Assembly: GCF_001314325.1 (NCBI RefSeq)
Contig: NZ_CP009429.1
Location: 558,501-622,500 of the forward strand
Reading direction: 5' to 3'
Source of the DNA: Sphingopyxis macrogoltabida
GTDB lineage: Bacteria > Pseudomonadota > Alphaproteobacteria > Sphingomonadales > Sphingomonadaceae
Length of the DNA stretch: 64,000 nucleotides
This document shows positions 43,722 to 52,141 of this stretch, piece after piece. How positions within the stretch are numbered: the first letter of the stretch is position 1; the number at the start of each line of letters is the position of its first letter. The notes under the pieces were generated by a model. The model did no database searches. It was not told the origin of the DNA and worked only from the letters and a program-made list of their open reading frames with translations. The translations under genes and the position numbers were made by a program.

Positions 43722-44366
43722 TCAGGGCGCGAGGCCGCGCAGATAGATGTCGCAGACCATCTCGGCATATTTCTGCTTGATGCCATCGTCGAGCTTCGCG
43801 ACCCCCAAGGTCGACGGCACGGAATAGCCGGCGTGGAAAATATGGTCGGCCGCGCCGACGAGGCAATAATAGAGCAGCCCCGGATCGACGTCCTTGAGCA
43901 CGCCTTCGCGCACCCCCTGCGCGACGATGTCGCGATAGACCTCGATCATCGGCTCGATGAAGATTTGCGCGACGCGCTTGCTCGCCGCGGGGCTGCCGGA
44001 CTCGACCATATAGTGGATCAGCCGGTTGATGTAGGGCGAGCGATAATAGGCGTTGATGATGCCGTTGATATGGATCTTCAGCTTCTTTTGCGCCGGAATG
44101 TCCATTTCGCTGAGCGCCTTGAGCGCGGTCATCGCGGTCTCGGCATCGCGTTCGAGCACCGCGAGCAGCAGCCCTTCCTTGTTGCCGAAATAATATTTGA
44201 TCATCGCGCTGTTCACCGACGCGCGCTGCGAAATCTCGTTGAGCGACACGTCGATCGTCGTCGCCTCGGACAGCAGCTGTGCCGTCGCGTTCAAAAGCGC
44301 CTCGGCCGATGCCGAACGTTCCTCGCGCCGGGCTGCCTTGATCGTCAAGCCGCTGTCTTTGTCCAT
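43722..44366 (-). CDS. TetR-family transcriptional regulator
   Basis: 214 residues from the ATG at 44366; the longer frame runs into the ferredoxin gene. The N-terminal DNA-binding domain contains LNEISQRASVNSAMIKYYFGNKEGLL. The NSAMIKYYFG recognition helix is of the AcrR/CerR-like type and differs from the SRPTVYK type of the regulators at 22569 and 33505. It is 26 bp downstream of the ferredoxin gene and probably cotranscribed with it from the promoter holding site C. It could therefore be the autoregulated repressor of the TTRRTCGATTGATTAA regulon. Confidence 0.88.
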   Translation of the reverse strand: MDKDSGLTIKAARREERSASAEALLNATAQLLSEATTIDVSLNEISQRASVNSAMIKYYFGNKEGLLLAVLERDAETAMTALKALSEMDIPAQKKLKIHINGIINAYYRSPYINRLIHYMVESGSPAASKRVAQIFIEPMIEVYRDIVAQGVREGVLKDVDPGLLYYCLVGAADHIFHAGYSVPSTLGVAKLDDGIKQKYAEMVCDIYLRGLAP

Positions 44367-44392
44367 GCTGATGTCCGTTGTCTCCGCCCGGC

Positions 44393-44713
44393 CTACCGTT
44401 GGGACTCGGGAAGGAAGACTGTCAAGCCCTCCAGATCGTCGGTCATCGCGATCTGGCACGACAGGCGGCTGTTCGGGCGCGGGTCGTTGACGCAGTCGAG
44501 CATCTCGCTTTCGTCGGCGCCGGCGGGGCCGACGCGCTCCAGCCAGTCGGGGGCGATATAGATGTGGCACGTCGCACAGGCACAGACGCCGCCGCAATCG
44601 GCCTCGATCCCTTCGACCATATTGTCACGCGCGCCGCGCATGACGGAATCGCCGACCTCGATCTCGATCGTCTCGACACTCCCGTCCGCTGCATGGAAAT
44701 TCACGCTCGGCAT
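44393..44713 (-). CDS. 2Fe-2S ferredoxin, adrenodoxin/putidaredoxin type
   Basis: 106 residues from the ATG at 44713, which has GGGGAAAA upstream. Iron-sulfur ligands are C40, C46, C49 and C86 in the spacing C-x5-C-x2-C ... C, within DCGGVCACATCHIYI and SRLSCQI. Proteins of this type pass electrons from an FAD reductase to class I P450s. It is the only ferredoxin gene in the window and shares its operator motif with the P450 operon at 41347, so that P450 is the likely partner. No ferredoxin reductase gene is visible, so the reductase must be elsewhere. Confidence 0.94.
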   Translation of the reverse strand: MPSVNFHAADGSVETIEIEVGDSVMRGARDNMVEGIEADCGGVCACATCHIYIAPDWLERVGPAGADESEMLDCVNDPRPNSRLSCQIAMTDDLEGLTVFLPESQR

Positions 44714-44749
44714 ATGCTTTTCCCCGTCCCGGCCATGGTGGATCAATCC

Positions 44750-44765
44750 ACTTTCAATCGATCAA
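44750..44765. promoter_or_regulatory. Operator-like site, TTRRTCGATTGATTAA family (site C)
   Basis: On the minus strand: TTGATCGATTGAAAGT, preceded by ATTAA. It lies 37 bp upstream of the ferredoxin start in the 127-bp divergent promoter shared with the GMC gene, which holds a second copy (site D). Confidence 0.55.
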
Positions 44766-44818
44766 TTAATATTGCATGGTGACGGTGTCAACGAATGCGC
44801 TTATGCAGCGCAAATTAA

Positions 44819-44834
44819 TTAGTCGATTGATGGA
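44819..44834. promoter_or_regulatory. Operator-like site, TTRRTCGATTGATTAA family (site D)
   Basis: TTAGTCGATTGATGGA ends inside the ribosome-binding site GGAGAGG of the GMC gene (ATG at 44841). A protein bound here would sit at the very start of the transcript, so repression is more likely than activation. Confidence 0.6.
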
Positions 44835-44840
44835 GAGGCC

Positions 44841-46445
44841 ATGTCGGGCGAGGAAGCGGACTATATCGTCGTGGGCGGGGGCAGCGCGGGTTGCGTCCTG
44901 GCGGCGCGGTTGAGCGAGGATCCGGGCGTCCGCGTCGCGCTGGTCGAGGCGGGCGGCGAATCGACCGGCCTGATGGTCCAGATGCCCGTCGGCTTCGCCA
45001 AGATGCTCGTCGACGACCGTTACGACTGGAAATATTGGCAACAGCCCGACCCGTCGATCAACGGGCGGCGCTTCATCTGGTCGGGCGGGCGGATGCTCGG
45101 CGGCGGCAGCGCGATCAACGGCCAGGTTTATATCCGCGGCACGCGCGCCGACTTCGACGCGTGGGAACGGCTGGGCGCCACCGGCTGGAATTTCGACAGC
45201 GTCTTTCCCTATTTCCTGCGCAGCGAGAGCTGGAGCGGTGCGCCGAACCAGAGTCACGGATCGCAGGGGCCGCTGTCGGTGTCGCCGATGCGCGACCCGC
45301 ATCCGCTGTGCGACCTGTTTCTCCGTGCCTGCGAGCAATATGGCCTCGCGCGGCTCGACGATTATAACGGCGGGCAGATGGAGGGCGCGTACCTCACGCA
45401 GGCGACGCAGCGCGACGGCTGGCGCTGCAGCACCGAAAAGGCCTATCTTCGCGACGCGCGGAAGCGGCCCAATCTGATGACCGTCACCCATGCGCATGTC
45501 GAAACGATCATTATCGAAAATGGCGAGGCGGTCGGCATCCGCTACCGGCAGGGCGGCGATGCCAAGGTGCTGCGCGCGCGCCGCGAGGTGATCGTCTCGT
45601 CGGGATCGATGGGATCGCCGGCGCTGCTGCTGCGCTCGGGGATCGGTGCCGGCGACTATCTGCAATCGCGCGGCATTGCGGTGCAGGCCGACCGGCCCGA
45701 GGTCGGCCACAATTTGCAGGAACATCCCGGCATTACCCAGAACAAGTTCGTCAGCGTGCCGACGCTCAACAGTCAGGTCGGCCCGCTCGACATGGTCCGC
45801 CACCTCACCAAATTCTTCTGGAACAAGACGGGGCCGATGGGCGCCCCCGCAGTGCAGGCAATGGGCCTCGCGCGGACGCGCGACGGGCTCGACGAACCCG
45901 ACGTCCAGCTCCATTTCATGCCGCTCGCCTATAATGTCGAGCCCGAGACGGTGTCGTCGGCCGAGGCGGTGATGCCGAAGGAACCGTGCATCAGCATCAA
46001 CGTCTCGCTGACGCGGCCGAAGTCGCGTGGCCGCGTCGAACTCGGCGATGCGCTCGAACCGGTGATCCATCACAAATTGCTCGGCGAGCGCGCCGACGTC
46101 GATACGCTGATCGGCGCGATGAAGCTGGTCGACCGGCTGTTCGCGATGCCGGCGCTCAGCGCGATCACGCTCGGCGACCGCTCGCCCGACCCGGTACCGA
46201 CCGACGATGCCGGCTGGGAGGATTATGTCCGCGCCAAGACGATGATCACCTATCACCCCGTCGGGAGCTGTCGCATGGGGTCGGACGCCGGCTCGGTCGT
46301 CGACCCCGAGTGCCGCGTGCGCGGGGTCGGACGGCTGCGCGTCGCCGACGCCTCGATCATGCCGCAGATCACCAGCGGCAACACCAATGCCGCGACGATC
46401 ATGATCGGCGAGAAGGCCGCCGAGCTGATCCGCACCGCCGCATGA
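44841..46445 (+). CDS. GMC-family FAD-dependent alcohol oxidoreductase
   Basis: 534 residues. FAD motif GGGSAGCVLAARLSE at about 12-26, GGRMLGGGSAINGQVYIRG near 84-102, and C-terminal catalytic segments TYHPVGSCRMG and SGNTNAAT with His and Asn. It resembles choline-dehydrogenase-like alcohol dehydrogenases and the GMC enzyme at 881-2488. In the pathway it would oxidise the alcohol made by the P450 to an aldehyde. It is first in a tightly packed operon: GMC - crotonase - crotonase - aldehyde dehydrogenase - SDR, with an ATGA overlap to the next gene. Confidence 0.94.
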   Translation: MSGEEADYIVVGGGSAGCVLAARLSEDPGVRVALVEAGGESTGLMVQMPVGFAKMLVDDRYDWKYWQQPDPSINGRRFIWSGGRMLGGGSAINGQVYIRGTRADFDAWERLGATGWNFDSVFPYFLRSESWSGAPNQSHGSQGPLSVSPMRDPHPLCDLFLRACEQYGLARLDDYNGGQMEGAYLTQATQRDGWRCSTEKAYLRDARKRPNLMTVTHAHVETIIIENGEAVGIRYRQGGDAKVLRARREVIVSSGSMGSPALLLRSGIGAGDYLQSRGIAVQADRPEVGHNLQEHPGITQNKFVSVPTLNSQVGPLDMVRHLTKFFWNKTGPMGAPAVQAMGLARTRDGLDEPDVQLHFMPLAYNVEPETVSSAEAVMPKEPCISINVSLTRPKSRGRVELGDALEPVIHHKLLGERADVDTLIGAMKLVDRLFAMPALSAITLGDRSPDPVPTDDAGWEDYVRAKTMITYHPVGSCRMGSDAGSVVDPECRVRGVGRLRVADASIMPQITSGNTNAATIMIGEKAAELIRTAA

Positions 46446-47215
46446 GCAGTACCGGCGCCTATGATTTCGAGCACATAGCGGTCGAACGGCCGGCCCCCGG
46501 CCTCGTCCTGCTGACGCTCAACCGGCCCGAGCGGATGAATGCGACCAACGACGTGCTGCACGGCGAACTCGTTCGCTTACCCGCGCTGATCGACGCCGAC
46601 CCGGATGCCCGCGCCGCGGTGGTGACCGGGGCAGGGCGCGCCTTTTGCGTCGGGGGAGACTGGGCCGATATCGCGAGCGACGGCAATGATTATGCCAACA
46701 AGATCCGGATGATGCGCGAAACCTCGCAGATCCTGACTGCGTTGATCGAGATGCGCAAACCGCTCGTCTCGGCGATCAACGGGCCTGCCGCCGGGATCGG
46801 CCTTGCGCTCGGGCTGCTCGCCGATATTTCGGTCGTGAACGAAGAGGCGAACCTCTCCGACGGACATCTGCGCATCGGGCTTGCCGCGGGCGATCATGCC
46901 GCGATGGTGTGGCCTTTGCTCTGTTCGATGGCGAAGGCGAAGCGCTATTTGCTCACCGGCGACAAATTGAACGGCCGCGAGGCCGAGCGGATCGGGCTCG
47001 TCTCGGACGCGGTGCCCGCCGCCGACGTGCTGTCGCTCGCGCTGCGCTATGCCGCGACGCTCGCCGAGCGCTCGCCGCTCGCGGTCGAGCTCAGCAAGCG
47101 CGCGCTCAACCATTGGTGGCGTCAGGCCATGCCGATTTTCGAAGCGTCGCTGGGTTACGAGATGGTGACCGCCTTCGACCCCGACCAAGCGGCCTATGTG
47201 CCGTCCAAAAGCTGA
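46442..47215 (+). CDS. Crotonase-fold protein without canonical glutamates
   Basis: 257 residues from the ATG at 46442, overlapping the GMC stop by ATGA. TLNRPERMNA and VTGAGRAFCVGGDW are enoyl-CoA hydratase family motifs, and GPAAGIGLAL forms the oxyanion hole. By-eye alignment to the hydratase at 57352 shows A122 and H142 at the two catalytic glutamate positions. Classical hydration is therefore unlikely. Members with such changes act as isomerases, decarboxylases, hydrolases or C-C lyases. It is followed by a second non-canonical crotonase and then by an aldehyde dehydrogenase in the same operon. Confidence 0.85.
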   Translation: MSSTGAYDFEHIAVERPAPGLVLLTLNRPERMNATNDVLHGELVRLPALIDADPDARAAVVTGAGRAFCVGGDWADIASDGNDYANKIRMMRETSQILTALIEMRKPLVSAINGPAAGIGLALGLLADISVVNEEANLSDGHLRIGLAAGDHAAMVWPLLCSMAKAKRYLLTGDKLNGREAERIGLVSDAVPAADVLSLALRYAATLAERSPLAVELSKRALNHWWRQAMPIFEASLGYEMVTAFDPDQAAYVPSKS

Positions 47216-47225
47216 GGAACTGCCG

Positions 47226-48002
47226 ATGACCACCGAACCGACGCTGATCGTCGCCACCCCCACGCCGGGCGTGCTGCACCTGACCTTCAACCGGCCCGAC
47301 GTGCACAACGCCTATGACACGCCGACCTTTACGGCCTTTGCCGAACAGCTCGACCGCGCCGCGAGCGATCCCGATATCCGCGCCATCGTGATCAGCGCGC
47401 GCGGGGGAAAGGCGTTCAGCGCCGGTTTCGACATCCATGAGATGGCCGGCTTCGATGCCGCCACGATGCGCCGCGCCTTCGAGACGCGCGATCCGGTGTT
47501 CGGCCGCGTCGCCGCACATCCGCTGCCGATCATCGCCGCGATCGACGGCATCTGCTTCGGCGCGGGCGCGCTGCTCGCGCTCGCCTGCGACATGCGCATC
47601 GCCACCCCCGGCTTTCGCTTCAAGGTCACCGCCGTCGGCTATGGCTGCGCCAACGCAACCTGGTCGCTGCCGCGCGCGGTCGGCGCGCCGCGCGCCAAGG
47701 CGATCCTGATGACCGGGCAGGTCGTCGGAGCCGAGGAGGCAGAGCGCATCGGGCTGGTCAATGCGGTCGTCGAAGCGTCCGAACTCGACGCGCATGCCAT
47801 CGCGCTTGCCTCGGCCATCGCCGGGCATCCGCCGCAGGGGATCAAGGGCATCAAGACGCTCGTCGACGGCAGCCTGACGCGCTCGCCGATCGAGGGCTGG
47901 CAGGCCGAATATGACTGGATGATCGCCAGCATGACCGACGCCCCGGGGGGCGGCGAGACGTTCGGAAAATTCCTGTCCGAGCACGACGACCACAAACGCT
48001 GA
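47226..48002 (+). CDS. Crotonase-fold protein without canonical glutamates
   Basis: 258 residues from the ATG at 47226 with GAGGA upstream. TFNRPDVHNAYD, ISARGGKAFSAGFDIHEM and ICFGAGALLALACDMRIA mark the crotonase fold. L116 and A136 occupy the positions of the two catalytic glutamates, so the reaction is unlikely to be simple enoyl-CoA hydration. The G-F-D of SAGFDI could supply an acidic residue, as in some crotonase hydrolases and lyases. Being next to another non-canonical crotonase suggests a paired or sequential role. It may be part of an aldolytic or hydrolytic route, since an aldehyde dehydrogenase gene follows 21 bp later. Confidence 0.85.
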   Translation: MTTEPTLIVATPTPGVLHLTFNRPDVHNAYDTPTFTAFAEQLDRAASDPDIRAIVISARGGKAFSAGFDIHEMAGFDAATMRRAFETRDPVFGRVAAHPLPIIAAIDGICFGAGALLALACDMRIATPGFRFKVTAVGYGCANATWSLPRAVGAPRAKAILMTGQVVGAEEAERIGLVNAVVEASELDAHAIALASAIAGHPPQGIKGIKTLVDGSLTRSPIEGWQAEYDWMIASMTDAPGGGETFGKFLSEHDDHKR

Positions 48003-48023
48003 ACACGACATCAGGAGAGTAGA

Positions 48024-49508
48024 ATGATCGGCCAAGCCAACGCGCAGGTGGCGCATCCCGACCGGCTTTTCATCGGCGGACGCTGGATTCCCGTCGAGGG
48101 TAGCGCTCGCTTCACCGTGACCAACCCCGCGACCGAGGAAGCGTTCGGCGAAGTCGTCGCGGCAGGCGCGCCCGAGGTCGAGCGCGCGGTCGCGGCGGCG
48201 CGCAAGGCGTTCGACGAGGGTCCTTGGCCGCGGATGTCCGCCGCCGAGCGCGCAACCTACATGCGCGCCTTGTCGCAGGCGCTGCAGCGCCGCGGCGCCG
48301 CGCTCGACAGCGCGTGGATTTCGCAGGTCGGGGTGCCGATCTGGATGGCGCAGGGCTCGGGGGCGGGCACCGCGGGGCTGCTCGATTATTATGCCGGGCT
48401 CGCCGAGGCCTATCCGTTCGAGGATGTCCGCCCGTCGAATGGCATGATGTCGAAGGTTGCGGTAGTTGTGCGTGAGCCTGTCGGCGTCGTCGCGGCGATC
48501 GCGCCGTGGAACGGCCCGCTCGCCTCGCTGCTCATCAAGCTCGCTCCCGCGCTCGCGACCGGATGCACCGTCATCCTGAAACCCGCGCCCGAAACCCCGC
48601 TCGAGGCGTTCATGCTCGCCGAGGCCGCCGAGGAGGCGGGCTTCCCCGAAGGTGTGATCAACCTGCTGCCCGCCGACCGCGAGGCGTCGGACCTGCTCAT
48701 CCGCCATCCTGGCGTCGACAAGGTCGCCTTCACCGGCTCGACCGAGGTCGGGCTGCATATCGCGCAGGTCTGCGCCGGCCGCATGGCGCGCTTCACGATG
48801 GAACTGGGCGGCAAGTCGGCGGCGATCGTGCTCGACGATTTCGAGCCCGAGGCGATGGGCCCCGCGCTGGCGCCGATGATCACCCTGCTCTGCGGCCAGG
48901 TGTGCATCAATTTCAGCCGCGTGCTCGTGCCCAGAGCGCGCAAGGATGCCTATGTCGAAAGCCTTGCCGCGGCAATGGCGGCGACCAGCATCGGCGACCC
49001 ACTCGACGCGAACACGATGATGGGCCCGCTCGCGATGGCGCGGCACCATGCCAAGGTGTCGAGCTATTTCGACAAGGGCGTCGCCGAGGGCGCGCGCATC
49101 GCCACCGGCGGCCGCCGCCCGCCCGCGCTCAACAGCGGCTATTATGTCGAGCCGACGGTGTTCGCTGATGCGACCAACGACATGGCGATCGCACAGGAGG
49201 AAATCTTCGGCCCCGTCACTGCGGTCATCCCCTATGACAGCGTCGAGGAAGCGATCGCTATCGCCAACGACAGCCAGTTCGGCCTGTCGGGTGGCGTTTA
49301 TACGCACGACACCGATCGCGCCTATGGCGTCGCGCGGCGTATCCGCACCGGCCATTTCACCCAGAACGGGCGCGATTTCGACCTGACCAATCCCTTCGGC
49401 GGCTTCAAGAAATCGGGCGTCGGGCGCGAGGGCGGACCCGAAGGCATCGAGCCCTTCACCGAGGTCAAGACCGTGTTCCTGCCGCAGGCGCCGAGCGTAC
49501 TCGCATGA
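48024..49508 (+). CDS. NAD(P)-dependent aldehyde dehydrogenase
   Basis: 494 residues, with a good GGAGAG before the ATG. Catalytic residues are N163 in APWNGP, E260 in MELGGKS and C294 in GQVCINFSR. TGSTEVG is the cofactor loop. The length and C-terminal GGFKKSGVGREGG are typical of the broad-substrate aldehyde dehydrogenase family. In this operon it would oxidise the aldehyde from the GMC enzyme or from a C-C cleaving crotonase. It overlaps the SDR gene by ATGA. Confidence 0.95.
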   Translation: MIGQANAQVAHPDRLFIGGRWIPVEGSARFTVTNPATEEAFGEVVAAGAPEVERAVAAARKAFDEGPWPRMSAAERATYMRALSQALQRRGAALDSAWISQVGVPIWMAQGSGAGTAGLLDYYAGLAEAYPFEDVRPSNGMMSKVAVVVREPVGVVAAIAPWNGPLASLLIKLAPALATGCTVILKPAPETPLEAFMLAEAAEEAGFPEGVINLLPADREASDLLIRHPGVDKVAFTGSTEVGLHIAQVCAGRMARFTMELGGKSAAIVLDDFEPEAMGPALAPMITLLCGQVCINFSRVLVPRARKDAYVESLAAAMAATSIGDPLDANTMMGPLAMARHHAKVSSYFDKGVAEGARIATGGRRPPALNSGYYVEPTVFADATNDMAIAQEEIFGPVTAVIPYDSVEEAIAIANDSQFGLSGGVYTHDTDRAYGVARRIRTGHFTQNGRDFDLTNPFGGFKKSGVGREGGPEGIEPFTEVKTVFLPQAPSVLA

Positions 49509-50287
49509 GCATTTATGTCGCCGGCCTGTTCGACGTCGCGGGCAAGCGCGCGCTGGTCACCGGCGCGACCTCGGGCATCGGCCGGATGATCGCGCGCGGG
49601 CTGGCGCAGGCGGGTGTCGAAGTGTGGGTCGTCGCGCGCGGCGCCGACGACGTCGATGCGATTGTCGGGGAATTGGGCGGCAAGGCGCAGGGTGTCGTGG
49701 CTGATGTCGCGACCGAGGACGGCATCGCGCGGATCGCCGAGGCGCTCGGCGACCGGCCGCTTCATATCCTCGTCAACAATGCGGGGACCGATCGCCCGAC
49801 CCCGCTCGACGCCGAGGGGCGCGAGGATTTCGACGCGGTGCTTGGGCTCAACCTCACCGCGCCCTTCCTGCTGACGCGCAAACTGCTCCCGCAGCTCGAA
49901 GGCGCCGCCAGCCCCGGCGATCCGGCGCGCGTGATCAACATCGCCTCGATCGCCGCCCTCAATCCCGGCCATCTCGAAAATTTTGCTTATGCGTCGAGCA
50001 AGAGCGGGGTCGCGATGATGTCGCGCCATCTCGGCCGCCATCTCGCCAAGCGCAACATCAGCTGCAACGCGATCGCGCCGGGGCTCTTTCCGTCGCGGCT
50101 GACCGAGCAATTTCTCGGTATGGGGGAGGCGGACGAGGTCCCCAAGGCGTTCGTTTCGCCGCTCGGTGCACGGGCGGGCGAGATGGACGATATCGCGGGC
50201 GCGGTGATCTATCTTTCGTCGCGCGCGGGCGCCTGGGTGACCGGCGTGCTACTCCCGGTGAGCGGAGGGATTTCAACCGTTAGTTGA
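49505..50287 (+). CDS. Short-chain dehydrogenase/reductase (SDR)
   Basis: 260 residues. Cofactor motif TGATSGIG at 19-26, NNAG at 91-94, catalytic S148, Y162 and K166 (YASSK). It lacks an Arg directly after the TGxxxGIG, but R28 and R45 nearby leave NADP use possible. In the operon it would oxidise the 3-hydroxyacyl-CoA or another secondary alcohol. It is the last gene of the GMC operon. A REP-like palindrome follows its stop and may mark the transcript end. Confidence 0.93.
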   Translation: MSIYVAGLFDVAGKRALVTGATSGIGRMIARGLAQAGVEVWVVARGADDVDAIVGELGGKAQGVVADVATEDGIARIAEALGDRPLHILVNNAGTDRPTPLDAEGREDFDAVLGLNLTAPFLLTRKLLPQLEGAASPGDPARVINIASIAALNPGHLENFAYASSKSGVAMMSRHLGRHLAKRNISCNAIAPGLFPSRLTEQFLGMGEADEVPKAFVSPLGARAGEMDDIAGAVIYLSSRAGAWVTGVLLPVSGGISTVS

Positions 50288-50313
50288 GTATTGGGGAGCG
50301 GCCTCATTTGTTT

Positions 50314-50390
50314 GTCATCCCCGCGAAAGCGGGGACCCAGAGCATGCATCGGCCTACCCTACACTGGGTTCCCGCTTTCGCGGGAATGAC
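50314..50390. repeat. REP-like palindromic element, GCGAAAGC type (copy 2)
   Basis: GTCATCCCCGCGAAAGCGGG (50314-50333) continuing GACCCAG, and CTGGGTTCCCGCTTTCGCGG (50364-50383) continuing GAATGAC, are inverted with respect to each other. The two halves are the same as in the copy at 20660-20735 but swapped in order. It lies between the convergent SDR and thiolase-like genes. Confidence 0.8.
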
Positions 50391-50440
50391 GACGTTGGGA
50401 AACATCAGCTAGCGGGCCTAACCGCCCGTCCGACGCAATC

Positions 50441-51604
50441 CTAATCCACCCCGAAGATTGCCGAACTGATCGTCGGCGCGCCGGGTCCGCCGGCGAGCAG
50501 ACAGGTCTGCGCGTTCGGCACCGGGTTCGGGCTTTCGCCGCGCAGGCAGCGCACCGCTTCAACCGCGGTGACAAAGCCGTGGACGAAGCCATGCGCGAGG
50601 TTCCCGCCCGAGGTGTTGACCGGCAGCTTGCCCGACGGCGCGATCAGATTCTCGAAGCGCACGACCTCGGCGACATTCTCATAGGTGCAGAAACCGTGAT
50701 CGATCAGCGACGCGATGCCCTGCGCGCTGAAATTCTCATAAAGCTGGACGACGTCGATATCGGCGGGGGTCAGCCCGGCGGTGCCGTAGAGCCGGTCGCG
50801 GATGGCGCGGAAGCCGGCGGTCGGATAGAGGTCGGTCGCGTCGTTTTCGAGCAGGTCGCCATAACCTGCTTCGGTGCCCTGTGCGACCGACAGCAATTTG
50901 ACCGGTTTCTTCTTCAGGTCGCGCGCCATCTCGGTCGACACGAGCAGGATCGCCCCGGCACCGTCGTTCTCGCGGCTGCAATCGAACAGGTGGAAGGGTT
51001 CGGCGATGATCCGCGAGCCGCGATATTCTTGCGTGTCGAACTCTTTGCCATAGGCGACCGCTTCGGGATTGCGGCTGCCGTGGTAATAGGAAGCGCGGAC
51101 CAGTTCCTCGCACAGCTCGTACGGCACGCCGTGATATTCGAACATCCGCTGCGCACGCATCGCGCAGACCTGCGCGGGCGCGAGGATGCCCGACGACACC
51201 ATATGGTCGTTGAGGTGGTGCGCCATCACGGCGGCCGACAGCCGCCCGCTATTGCCCTCGACCAGTGCGCGGAACACGACGACGGCGCGCGCCTGGCCGG
51301 TCAGGATCGCCGAGGCAGCGATGCCGAAGGCGCCAGCGATGCCGCCGCCGCCGCCGCCCCACACCTGCGCCGACCAGTTGATCGCCTTGGTGCCGAGATC
51401 GGGCATCAGCCGCACGGGCTCGTTCTTGTCGTCGCCATAGGAGACGAAGCCGTCGACGTCGGCAGGGTCGAACCCCGCATCCTCGCATGCATCGACGATC
51501 GCGCGGACGAGCACGCCGCGCTCGGGCAGGGGCGCGGTGCCGCGCTTGTACTGGCGATAGCCGACGCCGGCGGCCGCCGTCAGGCCGGACAGATTGGGGG
51601 TCAT
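50441..51604 (-). CDS. Thiolase-superfamily protein, Ltp2-like (no nucleophilic Cys)
   Basis: 387 residues. VWGGGGGGIAGAFGIAASAI occupies the position where thiolases carry the acyl-accepting cysteine, and it has Gly instead. VQLYENFS replaces the NEAF segment, and NTSGGNLAHGFVHG with EAVRCLRG ends the protein. This pattern matches lipid-transfer/SCP2-type thiolase-like proteins such as Ltp2, which cleave a side chain by retro-aldol reaction together with a DUF35 partner. The DUF35 gene overlaps its start by ATGA. A thioester-cleaving thiolase reaction is unlikely. It converges on the SDR gene. Confidence 0.87.
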   Translation of the reverse strand: MTPNLSGLTAAAGVGYRQYKRGTAPLPERGVLVRAIVDACEDAGFDPADVDGFVSYGDDKNEPVRLMPDLGTKAINWSAQVWGGGGGGIAGAFGIAASAILTGQARAVVVFRALVEGNSGRLSAAVMAHHLNDHMVSSGILAPAQVCAMRAQRMFEYHGVPYELCEELVRASYYHGSRNPEAVAYGKEFDTQEYRGSRIIAEPFHLFDCSRENDGAGAILLVSTEMARDLKKKPVKLLSVAQGTEAGYGDLLENDATDLYPTAGFRAIRDRLYGTAGLTPADIDVVQLYENFSAQGIASLIDHGFCTYENVAEVVRFENLIAPSGKLPVNTSGGNLAHGFVHGFVTAVEAVRCLRGESPNPVPNAQTCLLAGGPGAPTISSAIFGVD

Positions 51605-52011
51605 GCAAGTCTCCAGCGCAGCGCAGGAATTTCTGCGTCACCGAAGGCGGTGCGCGCGATGGTGCCGGCGACGGGGGCGCCGATCTTCAGGCCCGCTTCG
51701 TCGCCTTCGAGCACGCCGACCAGGCGCACCGGCACGGCATCGAGGGTGACGACGAGCGTCGCAAAGGGTTTGGCAAAGGCTTCGGTGCCGCCGAAGGGGT
51801 GGTGGGTGCGGGTGTATGTGAAGACCGTGCCGGTCAGCGGCTGCTCGACCCATTCATGGTCCCAGCCGCCGCACGCGCTGCAACGCCAGACCGCCGGCCA
51901 ATGCCAGTGTCCGCATCCCGTGCAGCGCGGCAATTCGAGCCGCCCTTCCAGAAGCGCATCCCAATAGCGCCCTTCGGCGCCGATCGGGCCCGTTGCCGAA
52001 TGATAGGTCAT
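51601..52011 (-). CDS. DUF35/OB-fold protein with zinc ribbon
   Basis: 136 residues. The N-terminal rubredoxin-like zinc ribbon has C30, C33, C45 and C48 (CTGCGHWHWPAVWRCSACGG). An OB-fold follows (TGTVFTYTRTHHPFGG). DUF35 proteins bind acyl-CoA and pair with thiolase-like enzymes, as ChsH2 does with Ltp2 in steroid side-chain cleavage. Translational coupling (ATGA) to the thiolase-like gene supports the same complex here. Its promoter carries TCTA-N7-TAGA, which relates it to the regulon of the 2.5-8.3 kb region and not to its neighbours. Confidence 0.9.
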   Translation of the reverse strand: MTYHSATGPIGAEGRYWDALLEGRLELPRCTGCGHWHWPAVWRCSACGGWDHEWVEQPLTGTVFTYTRTHHPFGGTEAFAKPFATLVVTLDAVPVRLVGVLEGDEAGLKIGAPVAGTIARTAFGDAEIPALRWRLA

Positions 52012-52060
52012 TCGCCCCGCATCCTTTCCCGCCGCTCTCCAGCGGCCATTGCATCATTTA

Positions 52061-52075
52061 TCTACACTATATAGA
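52061..52075. promoter_or_regulatory. Operator-like site, NCTA-N7-TAGR family (site 4)
   Basis: TCTA-CACTATA-TAGA is a perfect palindrome in its arms and sits 50 bp upstream of the DUF35 start and 67 bp upstream of the EthD-like start. Its right arm is TAGA where sites 1-3 have TAGG. Confidence 0.4.
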
Positions 52076-52141
52076 TTCGATGCCGACGTGCAATGGTGAA
52101 GTGCGCGGGACGGGATAACGCCCGCGCGGAGGGGAGAGACG

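Noticed and set aside
20660..50390. Repeated palindromes as a CRISPR array
   Set aside because: They are isolated inverted pairs at distant positions, not direct repeats with regular spacers, and no cas gene is present.
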